Shown one piece after another: positions 14,777 to 22,384 of a stretch of 23,575 nucleotides of DNA. The notes beneath the pieces are model-generated. The model made no database searches, had not been told where the DNA came from, and worked only from the letters and a program-made list of their open reading frames with translations. The translations under genes were made by a program, and so were the position numbers. This stretch comes from Abditibacteriota bacterium (GTDB taxonomy: Bacteria; Armatimonadota; UBA5829), in assembly GCA_017958015.1 (NCBI GenBank), contig JAGDDM010000147.1, forward strand, positions 1 through 23,575, written 5' to 3'. Within the stretch, counting starts at the first letter, position 1, and each line of letters opens with the position of its first letter.

Positions 14777-15934
14777 ATGAAACCCATATCTCAAACGGTG
14801 GAGCATTATCCGCCTTCGGGAATACGAAAATTCTTCGACATCGTATCGCAAATGGACGATGTGGTGTCGCTGGGTGTGGGCGAGCCGGATTTCGTCACTC
14901 CCTGGCGGATTCGGGAAGCCGCCATCAATTCCCTGGAGCGGGGCAGAACCTCCTACACTTCCAACTGGGGACTTCTCGAACTGCGGCGGGTAATTTCCCG
15001 CTATCTTGAGGGATATTCCGGGCTCTGCTACAACCCGGAGAACTCCGTTCTCATCACCGTGGGCGTCAGCGAGGGCATGGACCTCACCATGCGGACGCTC
15101 CTCAATCCCGGCGACGAGGTTATCATCACCGAACCCTGCTACGTGTCCTACAAGGCCTGCGTGGAGCTGGCCGGGGGCAAAGCCGTTACGGTGGAAGCCA
15201 AAAAGGAACGGGATTTCGTGGTGGACCCCAAGGATATCGAGGCGGCGGTGACGGACAAAACAAAGGCCGTTCTCGTGAGCTATCCCAGCAACCCCACCGG
15301 CGCGGTGGCGGACAAAAAGACTCTGCGGGAGATAGTTGACATCGCCGTTAAGCATGATTTGTACATAGTTTCCGACGAGATTTACGACCGGCTTGTGTAC
15401 GACGGGGAGCATGTCTCCGTGCCCACTCTGCCGGGAGCTTTCGAGCGCACCGTGCTGCTGAACGGCTTTTCCAAGGCCTACGCCATGACCGGTTGGAGAA
15501 TCGGCTACGCGGCGGGTCCCACGGAAGTCATCAAAAACATGATGAAGATTCACCAGTACACCATGCTCTGCGCCCCCATAAACGCCCAGAACGCGGCCAT
15601 TGAGGCCATCGTAAACGGCGCCAAGGACAGAGAGGACATGCGGCGGGAATACGGCCGCCGTCGGCGGGTCATCGTCAAAGGTTTCAGAGAGGCGGGGCTG
15701 GACTGCTTCATGCCCGGCGGGGCGTTCTACGCCTTCCCCAACGTGGAGAGCACCGGTCTCACCTCCGAGGAGTTTTGCGAAAAACTTCTCTTTGAGCATA
15801 AAGTGGCGGCGGTGCCGGGAACGGCTTTCGGTGCCTGCGGAGAGGGCAACATTCGCTGCTCCTACGCCACGTCAATCGAGGATATAGTCACGGCAATCGA
15901 CAGAATTAAAGCCTTCGTTGCCGGTTTGAAATAA
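14777..15934 (+). CDS. Class I PLP-dependent aminotransferase (PatA/AspC-like)
   Basis: A 385-residue fold-type I aminotransferase. Markers are SLGVGEPDF (31-39), the strand-loop EPCYVSY (119-125), SYPSNPTGA with N172 (168-176), VSDEIYDRLVY with D200 and Y203, and the Schiff-base lysine K233 in NGFSKAYAMTGWRIGY. The best fit is the PatA/aromatic and aspartate aminotransferase subgroup found next to Lrp-type regulators. The true amino-acid pair cannot be read from sequence; aromatic amino acids, aspartate and N-acetyl-diaminopimelate are candidates. The last is unlikely to be needed since dapL is present. GAGG at 14765-14768, eight bases upstream and overlapping the Lrp stop codon, fixes the start and suggests co-translation with the regulator. 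Confidence 0.9.
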   Translation: MKPISQTVEHYPPSGIRKFFDIVSQMDDVVSLGVGEPDFVTPWRIREAAINSLERGRTSYTSNWGLLELRRVISRYLEGYSGLCYNPENSVLITVGVSEGMDLTMRTLLNPGDEVIITEPCYVSYKACVELAGGKAVTVEAKKERDFVVDPKDIEAAVTDKTKAVLVSYPSNPTGAVADKKTLREIVDIAVKHDLYIVSDEIYDRLVYDGEHVSVPTLPGAFERTVLLNGFSKAYAMTGWRIGYAAGPTEVIKNMMKIHQYTMLCAPINAQNAAIEAIVNGAKDREDMRREYGRRRRVIVKGFREAGLDCFMPGGAFYAFPNVESTGLTSEEFCEKLLFEHKVAAVPGTAFGACGEGNIRCSYATSIEDIVTAIDRIKAFVAGLK

Positions 15935-15950
15935 CGGGAAAGGTATTTGC

Positions 15951-18653
15951 ATGAAATCACCGAAACTTCTCTTTGTTCTCACCGCTCTCCTTTTGGGAAA
16001 CTGCGCTTTCGCCCAGGAGGCAAAAACGACGGAGACCTATGTGGACAAGGCCGTCTGCACCGCCGAGTGGGACGAGACTTTCTTCTACATCTCCTACAAA
16101 GTCGACTGCCCCGACGTGCAGAGCAAGTGCTCCAAGCCCAACGCGGAAATATCCGGCGACGACATGGTGGAGCTGTATCTTGACACCACCTCCAAGCGGC
16201 CGGAAAAGATAGGACCCACCACCGTTGTGATGAAGGTTTCCGCTTCCGGCGGCAGCCGCTTCTACAGAGGAAACGACGAGGGCAAACTCGTTCCCGAAGA
16301 CGTGTTTTCCTACAAATACGGCGCCAACGTTCAGGGCACCGTCAACAATTCCGACGACGTTGATATGGGCTACTCCGTGGAGATAGCCATTCCCTGGGAT
16401 CTCATGAAAACCAAAAATCCCGCCCTGGGCGAGACCATGGCCTTCAACCTCATCATCCGCCGGAACGGCGACAAGGGTTGCGTTTGGCTTTCCCCGAAAA
16501 TCGAGTCCGAAGAGGACATCCTTTCCCCCGCCAAGTGGTCCAACGTGGTTTTCGCCGCCCACTCCTTCGCCGCCAGCAACCCGGACAAGAGCAGAGTTCT
16601 GGCCACCAAGTACGTGGTGAAGGCTCCCACCATCGACGGCAGAATCGATACCAAGGAATGGAACAAAAACACCGCCGTGCATCTCGATATGCCCATGGCC
16701 GGTGTGGTTTACGAAGCCAAGTTCGCTCTTCGGAATATGAACATCACCCCCTACGAGTACACCCAGGGTCCCGACTCCGCCTTTAAGGTCACTCCCGAAT
16801 GCGGCGTGGGTATGTGGATGGACTACAACAGAGTGGGCTACCATACCGCCCAGCTCTCCGACATGACCGCCGCGGGCATCGACACCTTTGCCCCGGTTTA
16901 CCGCTTCGGCGACGACGCCAAGTACCTCTACGGCTTGGACTGCGTCGCGGGAGCTCTCGGCAACCTGAAATCCGAGGGCAAGAACTACCCCTCCGCCGCC
17001 ATGTTCATCGACGGCGCCTCCCTCAAGGACGGTGACTTCGGACAGGATATGTTCTACGCCGCCGTGAGAGAGTTCTTCACCCGGATTCCCGAGGAGTTCA
17101 GAGCCGCCGCCCAGACAAAGGACGGCAAGCGGGCCGTGGTTGTGTTCGTAACCGGCATGAAAGACGTTAAGGGCGCCGACGGCGCTTTGCTCGACTACTG
17201 CTCCGAAAAGTTCCTCGCGGACTTCGGAGAGGGCATCGTTTGGGTGGCCGACGAGAGCTTCCCGGAGTGCGGCGCCGTTGAGGGCGTTGTGTCCCTCGCC
17301 GGCGACAAGGACGCCAACGGCAGAGTCTACATCGAGTCCAACCTCATCACCTCCGCCGGCTCCGTGAACAGACCCGACAAGAGCACTCTTTGGATGTTCA
17401 GAAACGGCTGGAACAACTATTCGGGCGACAACGTAATCGCCAAGACAATCGAGCGGGGCGGCGAAATCGCGGAAGCGGTTTCCCAAAACGGCGGCAGAAA
17501 AACTCTGGCCGCGCAGCCTGTCTATTGGAACATTCCCGCGATTATGACTCCCACCTCCATGAATCCCGCGGAGGTTACCCTCAGAAACAACGGCCTCACC
17601 ACCTGGAAAGCCGGTGAGGGCTTCGACCTCGTTTACAGCTGGTACAGAAGCGGCCGGTTCTACGGCAACAGCAAGGTTCGCAGACCTCTGGAGCGGGACG
17701 TGGCTCCCGGCCAGATTGTCACCGTGCCCTTCGGCGTGGCCACAATCGGCGGCGACGGGACTCCCCTGCCGGAGGGAAGCAGCGAGCTGAGAATAGACAT
17801 CTTCTCCGCCGCCGAGAACAAGACTTTCACCGCCATGGGCGACAAGGTGTTCATGGTGCCGGTGACCATAGCCGCCGAAAGAGCGGACAAGGGCGCTTCC
17901 TATTCCTCCTTTAACGTGCCTCTCGTTATGGCCACATCCGAGGGCTACATAGGCACCGTGAAGGCCTACAATTTGGGCAAGGAGCCCTGGAAGAAGGACA
18001 AGGTCTACATGGGCGTGTCCCTCTACAAGGTGAGCGGCTCCGAAAGAACCGCCGTGCCCATCAAGAGAATTATCGGAAAGACCGACGCCGACTGCGCCGC
18101 CGGTGAAGCCGCCACCTTCGCGATTCCTCTCCTTTGGACCATGGGCGACAAGGAAAAACCGGAACCCAGCCCCAAGGACGGCTCCTGGCACTACGAACTT
18201 ACCTTCGACATCTTCGACGGCGAAGGCTGGATGGCCGACAGCGGCACCCCCGCCGCCTCCAGATACGTGATTCTTCAGGAAAACGACTACTCGCCGGTAA
18301 TCGCCGACGTGAATCTTCCGGAGAAGCTCACCCCCGACAGCTCCGTGGCCACCAAGGTGGTTCTGCGGAACGCGGGCGTCTCCGCCTGGCCCGGCAAGAA
18401 AACCGGAGTGGGCTATCATTGGTACACCCTTGACGGCAAAGAAGTCTACACCGAAGCGAACCCCACGGTGCTGGCCAAGGACTTCGCCCCCGGAATGGCG
18501 GTTGTGTTTGAGGGCGTGAACATCAAGACACCCTCCGAGGCCGGCGATTACGTGCTGGTTATGGATATGATGTTCGACGGAAAGTACTTCTCCGAAAGCT
18601 GCTTCTCCGAGAACAACGACATTCTCGTCCGCAAAGTGAAAGTGGGAGAATAA
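15951..18653 (+). CDS. Secreted CBM9-like / TIM-barrel-like / Ig-like multidomain protein
   Basis: 900 residues with a signal peptide cleaved near AFA-QE (21/22). Residues about 25-210 resemble a family 9 carbohydrate-binding or DOMON-like beta-sandwich (GDDMVELYLDT, YSVEIAIPWDLM, MAFNLIIRRNG). A connector with PTIDGRIDTKEW (about 224-235), itself reminiscent of a CBM9 opening, leads to a probable TIM-barrel at about 265-520 (GMWMDYNRVGYHTAQLSDMTAAGIDTFAPVYRF, then GKNYPSAAMFID). This resembles GH99/GH71-like hydrolases, but no catalytic pair is assigned. Three Ig-like modules follow at about 524-640, 645-775 and 779-900, each with a TLRNNGLTTW- or VLRNAGVSAW-like strand as in NBR1-type Ig domains. 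GGGAAAGG at 15936-15943 supports the ATG. It probably binds and perhaps cleaves extracellular polysaccharide. The phosphodiester glycosidase gene starts three bases after the stop. Confidence 0.75.
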   Translation: MKSPKLLFVLTALLLGNCAFAQEAKTTETYVDKAVCTAEWDETFFYISYKVDCPDVQSKCSKPNAEISGDDMVELYLDTTSKRPEKIGPTTVVMKVSASGGSRFYRGNDEGKLVPEDVFSYKYGANVQGTVNNSDDVDMGYSVEIAIPWDLMKTKNPALGETMAFNLIIRRNGDKGCVWLSPKIESEEDILSPAKWSNVVFAAHSFAASNPDKSRVLATKYVVKAPTIDGRIDTKEWNKNTAVHLDMPMAGVVYEAKFALRNMNITPYEYTQGPDSAFKVTPECGVGMWMDYNRVGYHTAQLSDMTAAGIDTFAPVYRFGDDAKYLYGLDCVAGALGNLKSEGKNYPSAAMFIDGASLKDGDFGQDMFYAAVREFFTRIPEEFRAAAQTKDGKRAVVVFVTGMKDVKGADGALLDYCSEKFLADFGEGIVWVADESFPECGAVEGVVSLAGDKDANGRVYIESNLITSAGSVNRPDKSTLWMFRNGWNNYSGDNVIAKTIERGGEIAEAVSQNGGRKTLAAQPVYWNIPAIMTPTSMNPAEVTLRNNGLTTWKAGEGFDLVYSWYRSGRFYGNSKVRRPLERDVAPGQIVTVPFGVATIGGDGTPLPEGSSELRIDIFSAAENKTFTAMGDKVFMVPVTIAAERADKGASYSSFNVPLVMATSEGYIGTVKAYNLGKEPWKKDKVYMGVSLYKVSGSERTAVPIKRIIGKTDADCAAGEAATFAIPLLWTMGDKEKPEPSPKDGSWHYELTFDIFDGEGWMADSGTPAASRYVILQENDYSPVIADVNLPEKLTPDSSVATKVVLRNAGVSAWPGKKTGVGYHWYTLDGKEVYTEANPTVLAKDFAPGMAVVFEGVNIKTPSEAGDYVLVMDMMFDGKYFSESCFSENNDILVRKVKVGE
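18644..18648 (+). promoter_or_regulatory. Ribosome-binding site supporting a TTG start
   Basis: GGGAG at 18644-18648 lies inside the last codons of the preceding gene, eight bases before TTG at 18657. Reading from this TTG gives MKKLALSLVF, a normal signal-peptide N-terminus. The rare start codon is therefore well supported and links translation of the two genes. Confidence 0.75.
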
Positions 18654-18656
18654 CTT

Positions 18657-20021
18657 TTGAAAAAACTCGCTCTGTCTCTCGTATTCGCCGCGCTGTGCTC
18701 CTCCCTTTGGGCCGCGCCGGTCACAAAGCACGTGGCTCGGGGAGTGACCTACACCTGCGACGTGCGTGAGAGCGACAATTTGGTTATAAACTACCTCACC
18801 GTGGACCCCACGGAAGAGGGCGTGCGTATCTGCGGCGAACCCGGCGGCGGAGACCTTACCGCGGGAATACTCAACGGCAAAGAGCCCATAGCCCTGTCGG
18901 TGAAGCGCAACGGCGCGGCGGCGGGCATAAACGGCAATTTCTTCCCTTGGACAAACGACCCTCGGTGGCCCGGAGACCCCTTGGGCATCAATATGAGGGG
19001 CGGAGAGCTTATCAGCGAGCCCACCCACGATGATGTTTGGGCCTCCTGCGGCATAACCGCCGACGGCGATCTCGTTATCGGCGAGGTTAAAGCCCGGGGC
19101 GTTCTCACCCTGTCAAACGGCGTCTCTTTTAAGCTGGACGGCATCAATCGGCAGGCGGAGGATAAGGAAATCATTCTCTGCGCCCCCGTGTTCGGCCCCG
19201 AGACAAAGGACAGAACTCTCTGCGGACACATCATCCTCGGCTGCGGCAACTTGCCCGTGTCTCCCTTCAAGACCATGCGTATGACCGTTCGGGAAGTGGT
19301 TAAGGAACCGAGACAGGTGTCCGTTCCGGCGGACGGCGCGGTTATATCCGCCCGGGGCAAAACCGGAAAGCTTTTGCTGGACTCCCTTAAGACCGGCGAG
19401 AAAATAACCGCCCGGTTCGATTTTGTCCGCAAGGACGGCTCCCTTGCCGAAGAGTGGGACCTTGTTACCGACGCCATGGGCGGCATTCCGGTTCTGCTGA
19501 AAGAGGGCGAGATTGTGGGTCTGGCGGACTCCGACTACGCCACCACCGGCCAGCCCAGAAGCCTCATCGGCAAGACGGCGGAAGGCAAGATTATCATGGC
19601 CACCGTTGACGGCAGACAGCCCTTCAGCAAGGGGCTTTCTTTCAACGGCAGCGCCCTTTTGATGAAGGAGCTGGGCTGTGTTGACGCCATGGCCTTCGAC
19701 GGCGGCGGCTCAACAACATTGTCCGTGAAGGGTATCGTCGTCAACTCTCCCTCCGACAGGAAACATCGGCCCGTTTGCGACGGACTTATGGTTTTCGCGG
19801 AGCCCTACGACCCCTCCGACGGCGCTCCGGTGTTCGCGAGACAGGGCAGCAGAGTTCGCTGCACCGTGGACGGCAATCCGGTTACCGATTTGATATGGGG
19901 CACCCTGGACGGCGGCGGCTATGTGGACCAGAACGGAAAACTCTACCCCCGGGAAAACACTTCCGCCCGGGTGGGAGCCGTTGTGGCCGGTGTGTATTAC
20001 GAAACGGATATAGAATTTTAA
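18657..20021 (+). CDS. Secreted phosphodiester glycosidase family protein (NAGPA domain), copy 1
   Basis: 454 residues with a signal peptide (MKKLALSLVFAALCSSLWA, cleavage near 19-20) and a TTG start. The NAGPA domain takes its name from the human enzyme that uncovers mannose-6-phosphate by removing GlcNAc from a phosphodiester; bacterial members are thought to cleave sugar-phosphodiester bonds in cell-surface polymers. Motifs are AAGINGNFFPWT (88-99), GDPLGINMRGGELISEP (106-122), CGITADGD (131-138), TVDGRQPFSKGLSF, and the signature MAFDGGGSTTLSVKG (from about 346). Residues about 390-454 (LIWGTLDGGGYVDQNGKLYP) look like a small bacterial Ig-like domain. The next gene is a paralogue with the same architecture. 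The substrate is unknown; the upstream CBM9-like protein suggests a shared extracellular glycan target. Confidence 0.88.
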   Translation: MKKLALSLVFAALCSSLWAAPVTKHVARGVTYTCDVRESDNLVINYLTVDPTEEGVRICGEPGGGDLTAGILNGKEPIALSVKRNGAAAGINGNFFPWTNDPRWPGDPLGINMRGGELISEPTHDDVWASCGITADGDLVIGEVKARGVLTLSNGVSFKLDGINRQAEDKEIILCAPVFGPETKDRTLCGHIILGCGNLPVSPFKTMRMTVREVVKEPRQVSVPADGAVISARGKTGKLLLDSLKTGEKITARFDFVRKDGSLAEEWDLVTDAMGGIPVLLKEGEIVGLADSDYATTGQPRSLIGKTAEGKIIMATVDGRQPFSKGLSFNGSALLMKELGCVDAMAFDGGGSTTLSVKGIVVNSPSDRKHRPVCDGLMVFAEPYDPSDGAPVFARQGSRVRCTVDGNPVTDLIWGTLDGGGYVDQNGKLYPRENTSARVGAVVAGVYYETDIEF

Positions 20022-20030
20022 GAGGACATA

Positions 20031-21446
20031 ATGAAGAACAAATTCGCCTTGGCGTTTATAGCCTTAACGGTTCTCGTCTCCGCTTCCTTCGCGGAGCCGG
20101 TTTACAAGGACGTGGCGGAGGGCGTGACTCTCTATCAGGAGTTTGTTGAGGGACACCTCATCACCGCCGCCATAGTGGACCTCAATGTACCCGGCGTCAG
20201 CATCCGCAGCGAGCTGGCCGGCGGCACCGTGGGCGGCGGCGACAAGAACGGCAGAGAAACGATAACCGGCATGGTTAAACGCACCGGCGCGGTGGTGGGC
20301 CTCAACGGCGACTACTTCCCCTGGACCGGGGACCCTTGCGGTTTCATGCTCCGGGACGGCGAACTCATAAGCGAGCCCGTGGCGGACCTCTCCGCCTGCG
20401 GATTTACCGCCGACAACAAGTTCTTCGTTGACATTCTGAAGTGTGACGGAAAGCTCACTTTTCCCAGCGGCATTTCCCGCACCATCGACGCGGTGAACCG
20501 CCCCAGAGAGACGAATCAGTTGGTGGTCTACACTCCCACCATGGGCAAGAGCACCAAGAACAAATATAGGGGCACCGAGGTCATCTGCGACTGCGAGAAC
20601 CTGCCCCTGCAGCTGGGCAAGGAAATGCGCCTCAAGGTGCGCGAGGTCTACGAAAACGCGGCGGACAGCAGGATTCCCGAGGGCTGTATGGCCATATCCG
20701 CCGGCGGTCCCGCGGGCTGGTTCCTGAAGGAAAACGCCCGGCCCGGTCAGATTTTGAGAGTAAAGATTAACGTCCGCTCCGCCTATCCCGGCAGAACGGA
20801 AACCGCCACGGACTGGACAACCGGAACCAACGCCATGGCCGCCGGTCCCAACCTGGTGGAAAACGGTGAGGTGGTGCGGGACGTCCGCACCTTCCGCATG
20901 CAGGGCGGCCACCTGACGGCAACCCATCCCCGCAGCGCCATCGGTGTCACCGCGGACAACAAGGTGATTCTCCTGGCTCTTGACGGCAGACAAAGCTACA
21001 CCACCGGCGTCAGCACCGCGAAACTGGGTGAGATTATGAAGCGCCTGGGCTGCGTCAACGCCATGAACCTTGACGGCGGAGGTTCCACAACTCTTTCCGT
21101 TCGGGGAATCATCGTGAACTCCCCCTCCGACGCCTATCAGCGCTCCGTTTGCAACGGCTGGGTTGTGTTCGCTCCCCAAAGCAATATCGCCATGCCCAAC
21201 CTGCGGGTCTTCCGGGAGGGCGACATGATGAAAGTCACCGCGGAGGACGGCAGCGAGCTCACTCCCGAGCAGTTGAGACACGTTATTTGGGGCACCCGGA
21301 ACGGCGGCGGTTTCGTGGACCAGACCGGAAAGATATATTCCCGAACAAAGACAAAGGCCAAGCCGGAGCTTGTCTTTAACGGCAAAGCCGAGGAAGTCGG
21401 CGAGGAAATAGGCGGTGAGGAAAATGAGGAAACCGATGCCGAGTAG
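20031..21446 (+). CDS. Secreted phosphodiester glycosidase family protein (NAGPA domain), copy 2
   Basis: 471 residues with a signal peptide (MKNKFALAFIALTVLVSASFA-EP, cleavage after residue 21). It shares with copy 1 the order VGLNGDYFPWTGDP (89-102), RDGELISEP (108-116), CGFTAD, LDGRQSYTTGVS, MKRLGCVNAMNLDGGGSTTLSVRGIIVNSPSD (from about 335) and a terminal Ig-like module with VIWGTRNGGGFVDQTGKIY. Copy 2 differs by an insertion-rich middle and a strongly acidic tail (EEVGEEIGGEENEETDAE) missing from copy 1. AGAGGA at 20021-20026 precedes the ATG, nine bases after the copy 1 stop. The DNA of the acidic tail contains GAGG motifs that can serve the overlapping lipoprotein gene. Family assignment is firm; activity on any particular phosphodiester is inference. 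Confidence 0.88.
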   Translation: MKNKFALAFIALTVLVSASFAEPVYKDVAEGVTLYQEFVEGHLITAAIVDLNVPGVSIRSELAGGTVGGGDKNGRETITGMVKRTGAVVGLNGDYFPWTGDPCGFMLRDGELISEPVADLSACGFTADNKFFVDILKCDGKLTFPSGISRTIDAVNRPRETNQLVVYTPTMGKSTKNKYRGTEVICDCENLPLQLGKEMRLKVREVYENAADSRIPEGCMAISAGGPAGWFLKENARPGQILRVKINVRSAYPGRTETATDWTTGTNAMAAGPNLVENGEVVRDVRTFRMQGGHLTATHPRSAIGVTADNKVILLALDGRQSYTTGVSTAKLGEIMKRLGCVNAMNLDGGGSTTLSVRGIIVNSPSDAYQRSVCNGWVVFAPQSNIAMPNLRVFREGDMMKVTAEDGSELTPEQLRHVIWGTRNGGGFVDQTGKIYSRTKTKAKPELVFNGKAEEVGEEIGGEENEETDAE

Positions 21447-22380
21447 AATCATCCCTTCGCTTCTCCTTTTGCTTGCTCTGCTGGCGGTTGGCTGCGGCGA
21501 CGGAACCCCGAGGGAGTACGCGAAACTCTATCGGGTGACGGAACCCAACCGCTACTTGGTGAGCTACCTCTACGACCCTTTCGTGTCTTTTTCGCCGGAC
21601 TCGAAGACAATGGTTTTCTACGGCGTCACCAGGGGCGTGAACAAGGCGGACGTGTACACCTGGAACATCGGGGATGCGAAAACCCGGAAGCTGTTTTTCG
21701 GCTTTACGCCCAACTACATAAGCGGCGACGAGATTATCTACGTGCATCCCTACACCGGCAGGAAGTGTATTCAGACATACAACTTCAAAACCGGCGAGGT
21801 GAAGGAAGTCTGCCCGAAGCTTAAGGAAAGCGACTACTGGAAAGAGATTTTCGGCATAGAGAGCCGGGGCGACGGCACTTTCACCACCCGCATGTGCGAT
21901 TTCAGCAAGTATTATTTCGCCGGCAGCGATATTTGCGACATTGAGGGGAACATTTTGGGCCCCGTGAAACGTATTTATAACGATACTTCCGTCGCGGTGT
22001 ACGATATAAGCGGCGACAGAGCCGTTACGATTCGCTCCACCGACAACGACAATGTTCTGAACTTGGTCGTGTCCGGAAAAGACGGTGAAACCGACAAGAA
22101 AGTCATCGGACATGGCAAGTTCGGCGACGCTGCTTGGAGACCCGGCGGCGGAAGCACATTGGCCGTGGCCGACGGAGCCTCCGTGCTGTTGTGGGACGCG
22201 GACAGCGGCGAAAAGAAAGTCATCGCCGATATTCCCAAGGGCGACAGATCCTTCGTGTGCAGACTGAAGTGGTCGCCGGACGGAAAGTATTTGGCAATCG
22301 GCGTGTTTGTTGACGAGAAAGAAGCCGATTACATGGACATCTATGTGGCGGAGATAAACCGATCCGCCGAAAGAGGATAA
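21424..22380 (+). CDS. Beta-propeller (TolB/WD40-like) lipoprotein
   Basis: About 318 residues. The N-terminus has a basic stretch, then PSLLLLLALLAVGC, a lipoprotein signal with lipidated cysteine in AVGC (C24 from this start). The rest is beta-rich with TolB/WD40-type repeats: FVSFSPDSKTMVFYG, AAWRPGGGSTLAVADG, LLWDADSGEKKVI and LKWSPDGKYLAIGVF. These predict a membrane-tethered propeller for protein or ligand contacts; no enzyme motif is seen. Three starts are possible: GTG 21415 (GAGG nine bases upstream), ATG 21424 (Shine-Dalgarno very close) and ATG 21436 (GAGG six bases upstream). I chose 21424 for a normal basic n-region with an ATG. All three overlap the end of the preceding gene, so translation is coupled. 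Confidence 0.75.
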   Translation: MRKPMPSRIIPSLLLLLALLAVGCGDGTPREYAKLYRVTEPNRYLVSYLYDPFVSFSPDSKTMVFYGVTRGVNKADVYTWNIGDAKTRKLFFGFTPNYISGDEIIYVHPYTGRKCIQTYNFKTGEVKEVCPKLKESDYWKEIFGIESRGDGTFTTRMCDFSKYYFAGSDICDIEGNILGPVKRIYNDTSVAVYDISGDRAVTIRSTDNDNVLNLVVSGKDGETDKKVIGHGKFGDAAWRPGGGSTLAVADGASVLLWDADSGEKKVIADIPKGDRSFVCRLKWSPDGKYLAIGVFVDEKEADYMDIYVAEINRSAERG

Positions 22381-22384
22381 AAGC

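Noticed and set aside
15957..19028. Open frame of 1023 codons on the - strand across the CBM9-like and first NAGPA genes
   Set aside because: The + strand frames here have signal peptides, recognisable domains and ribosome-binding sites. The antisense frame is a by-product of avoiding TTA, CTA and TCA codons, and its translation resembles no protein family.
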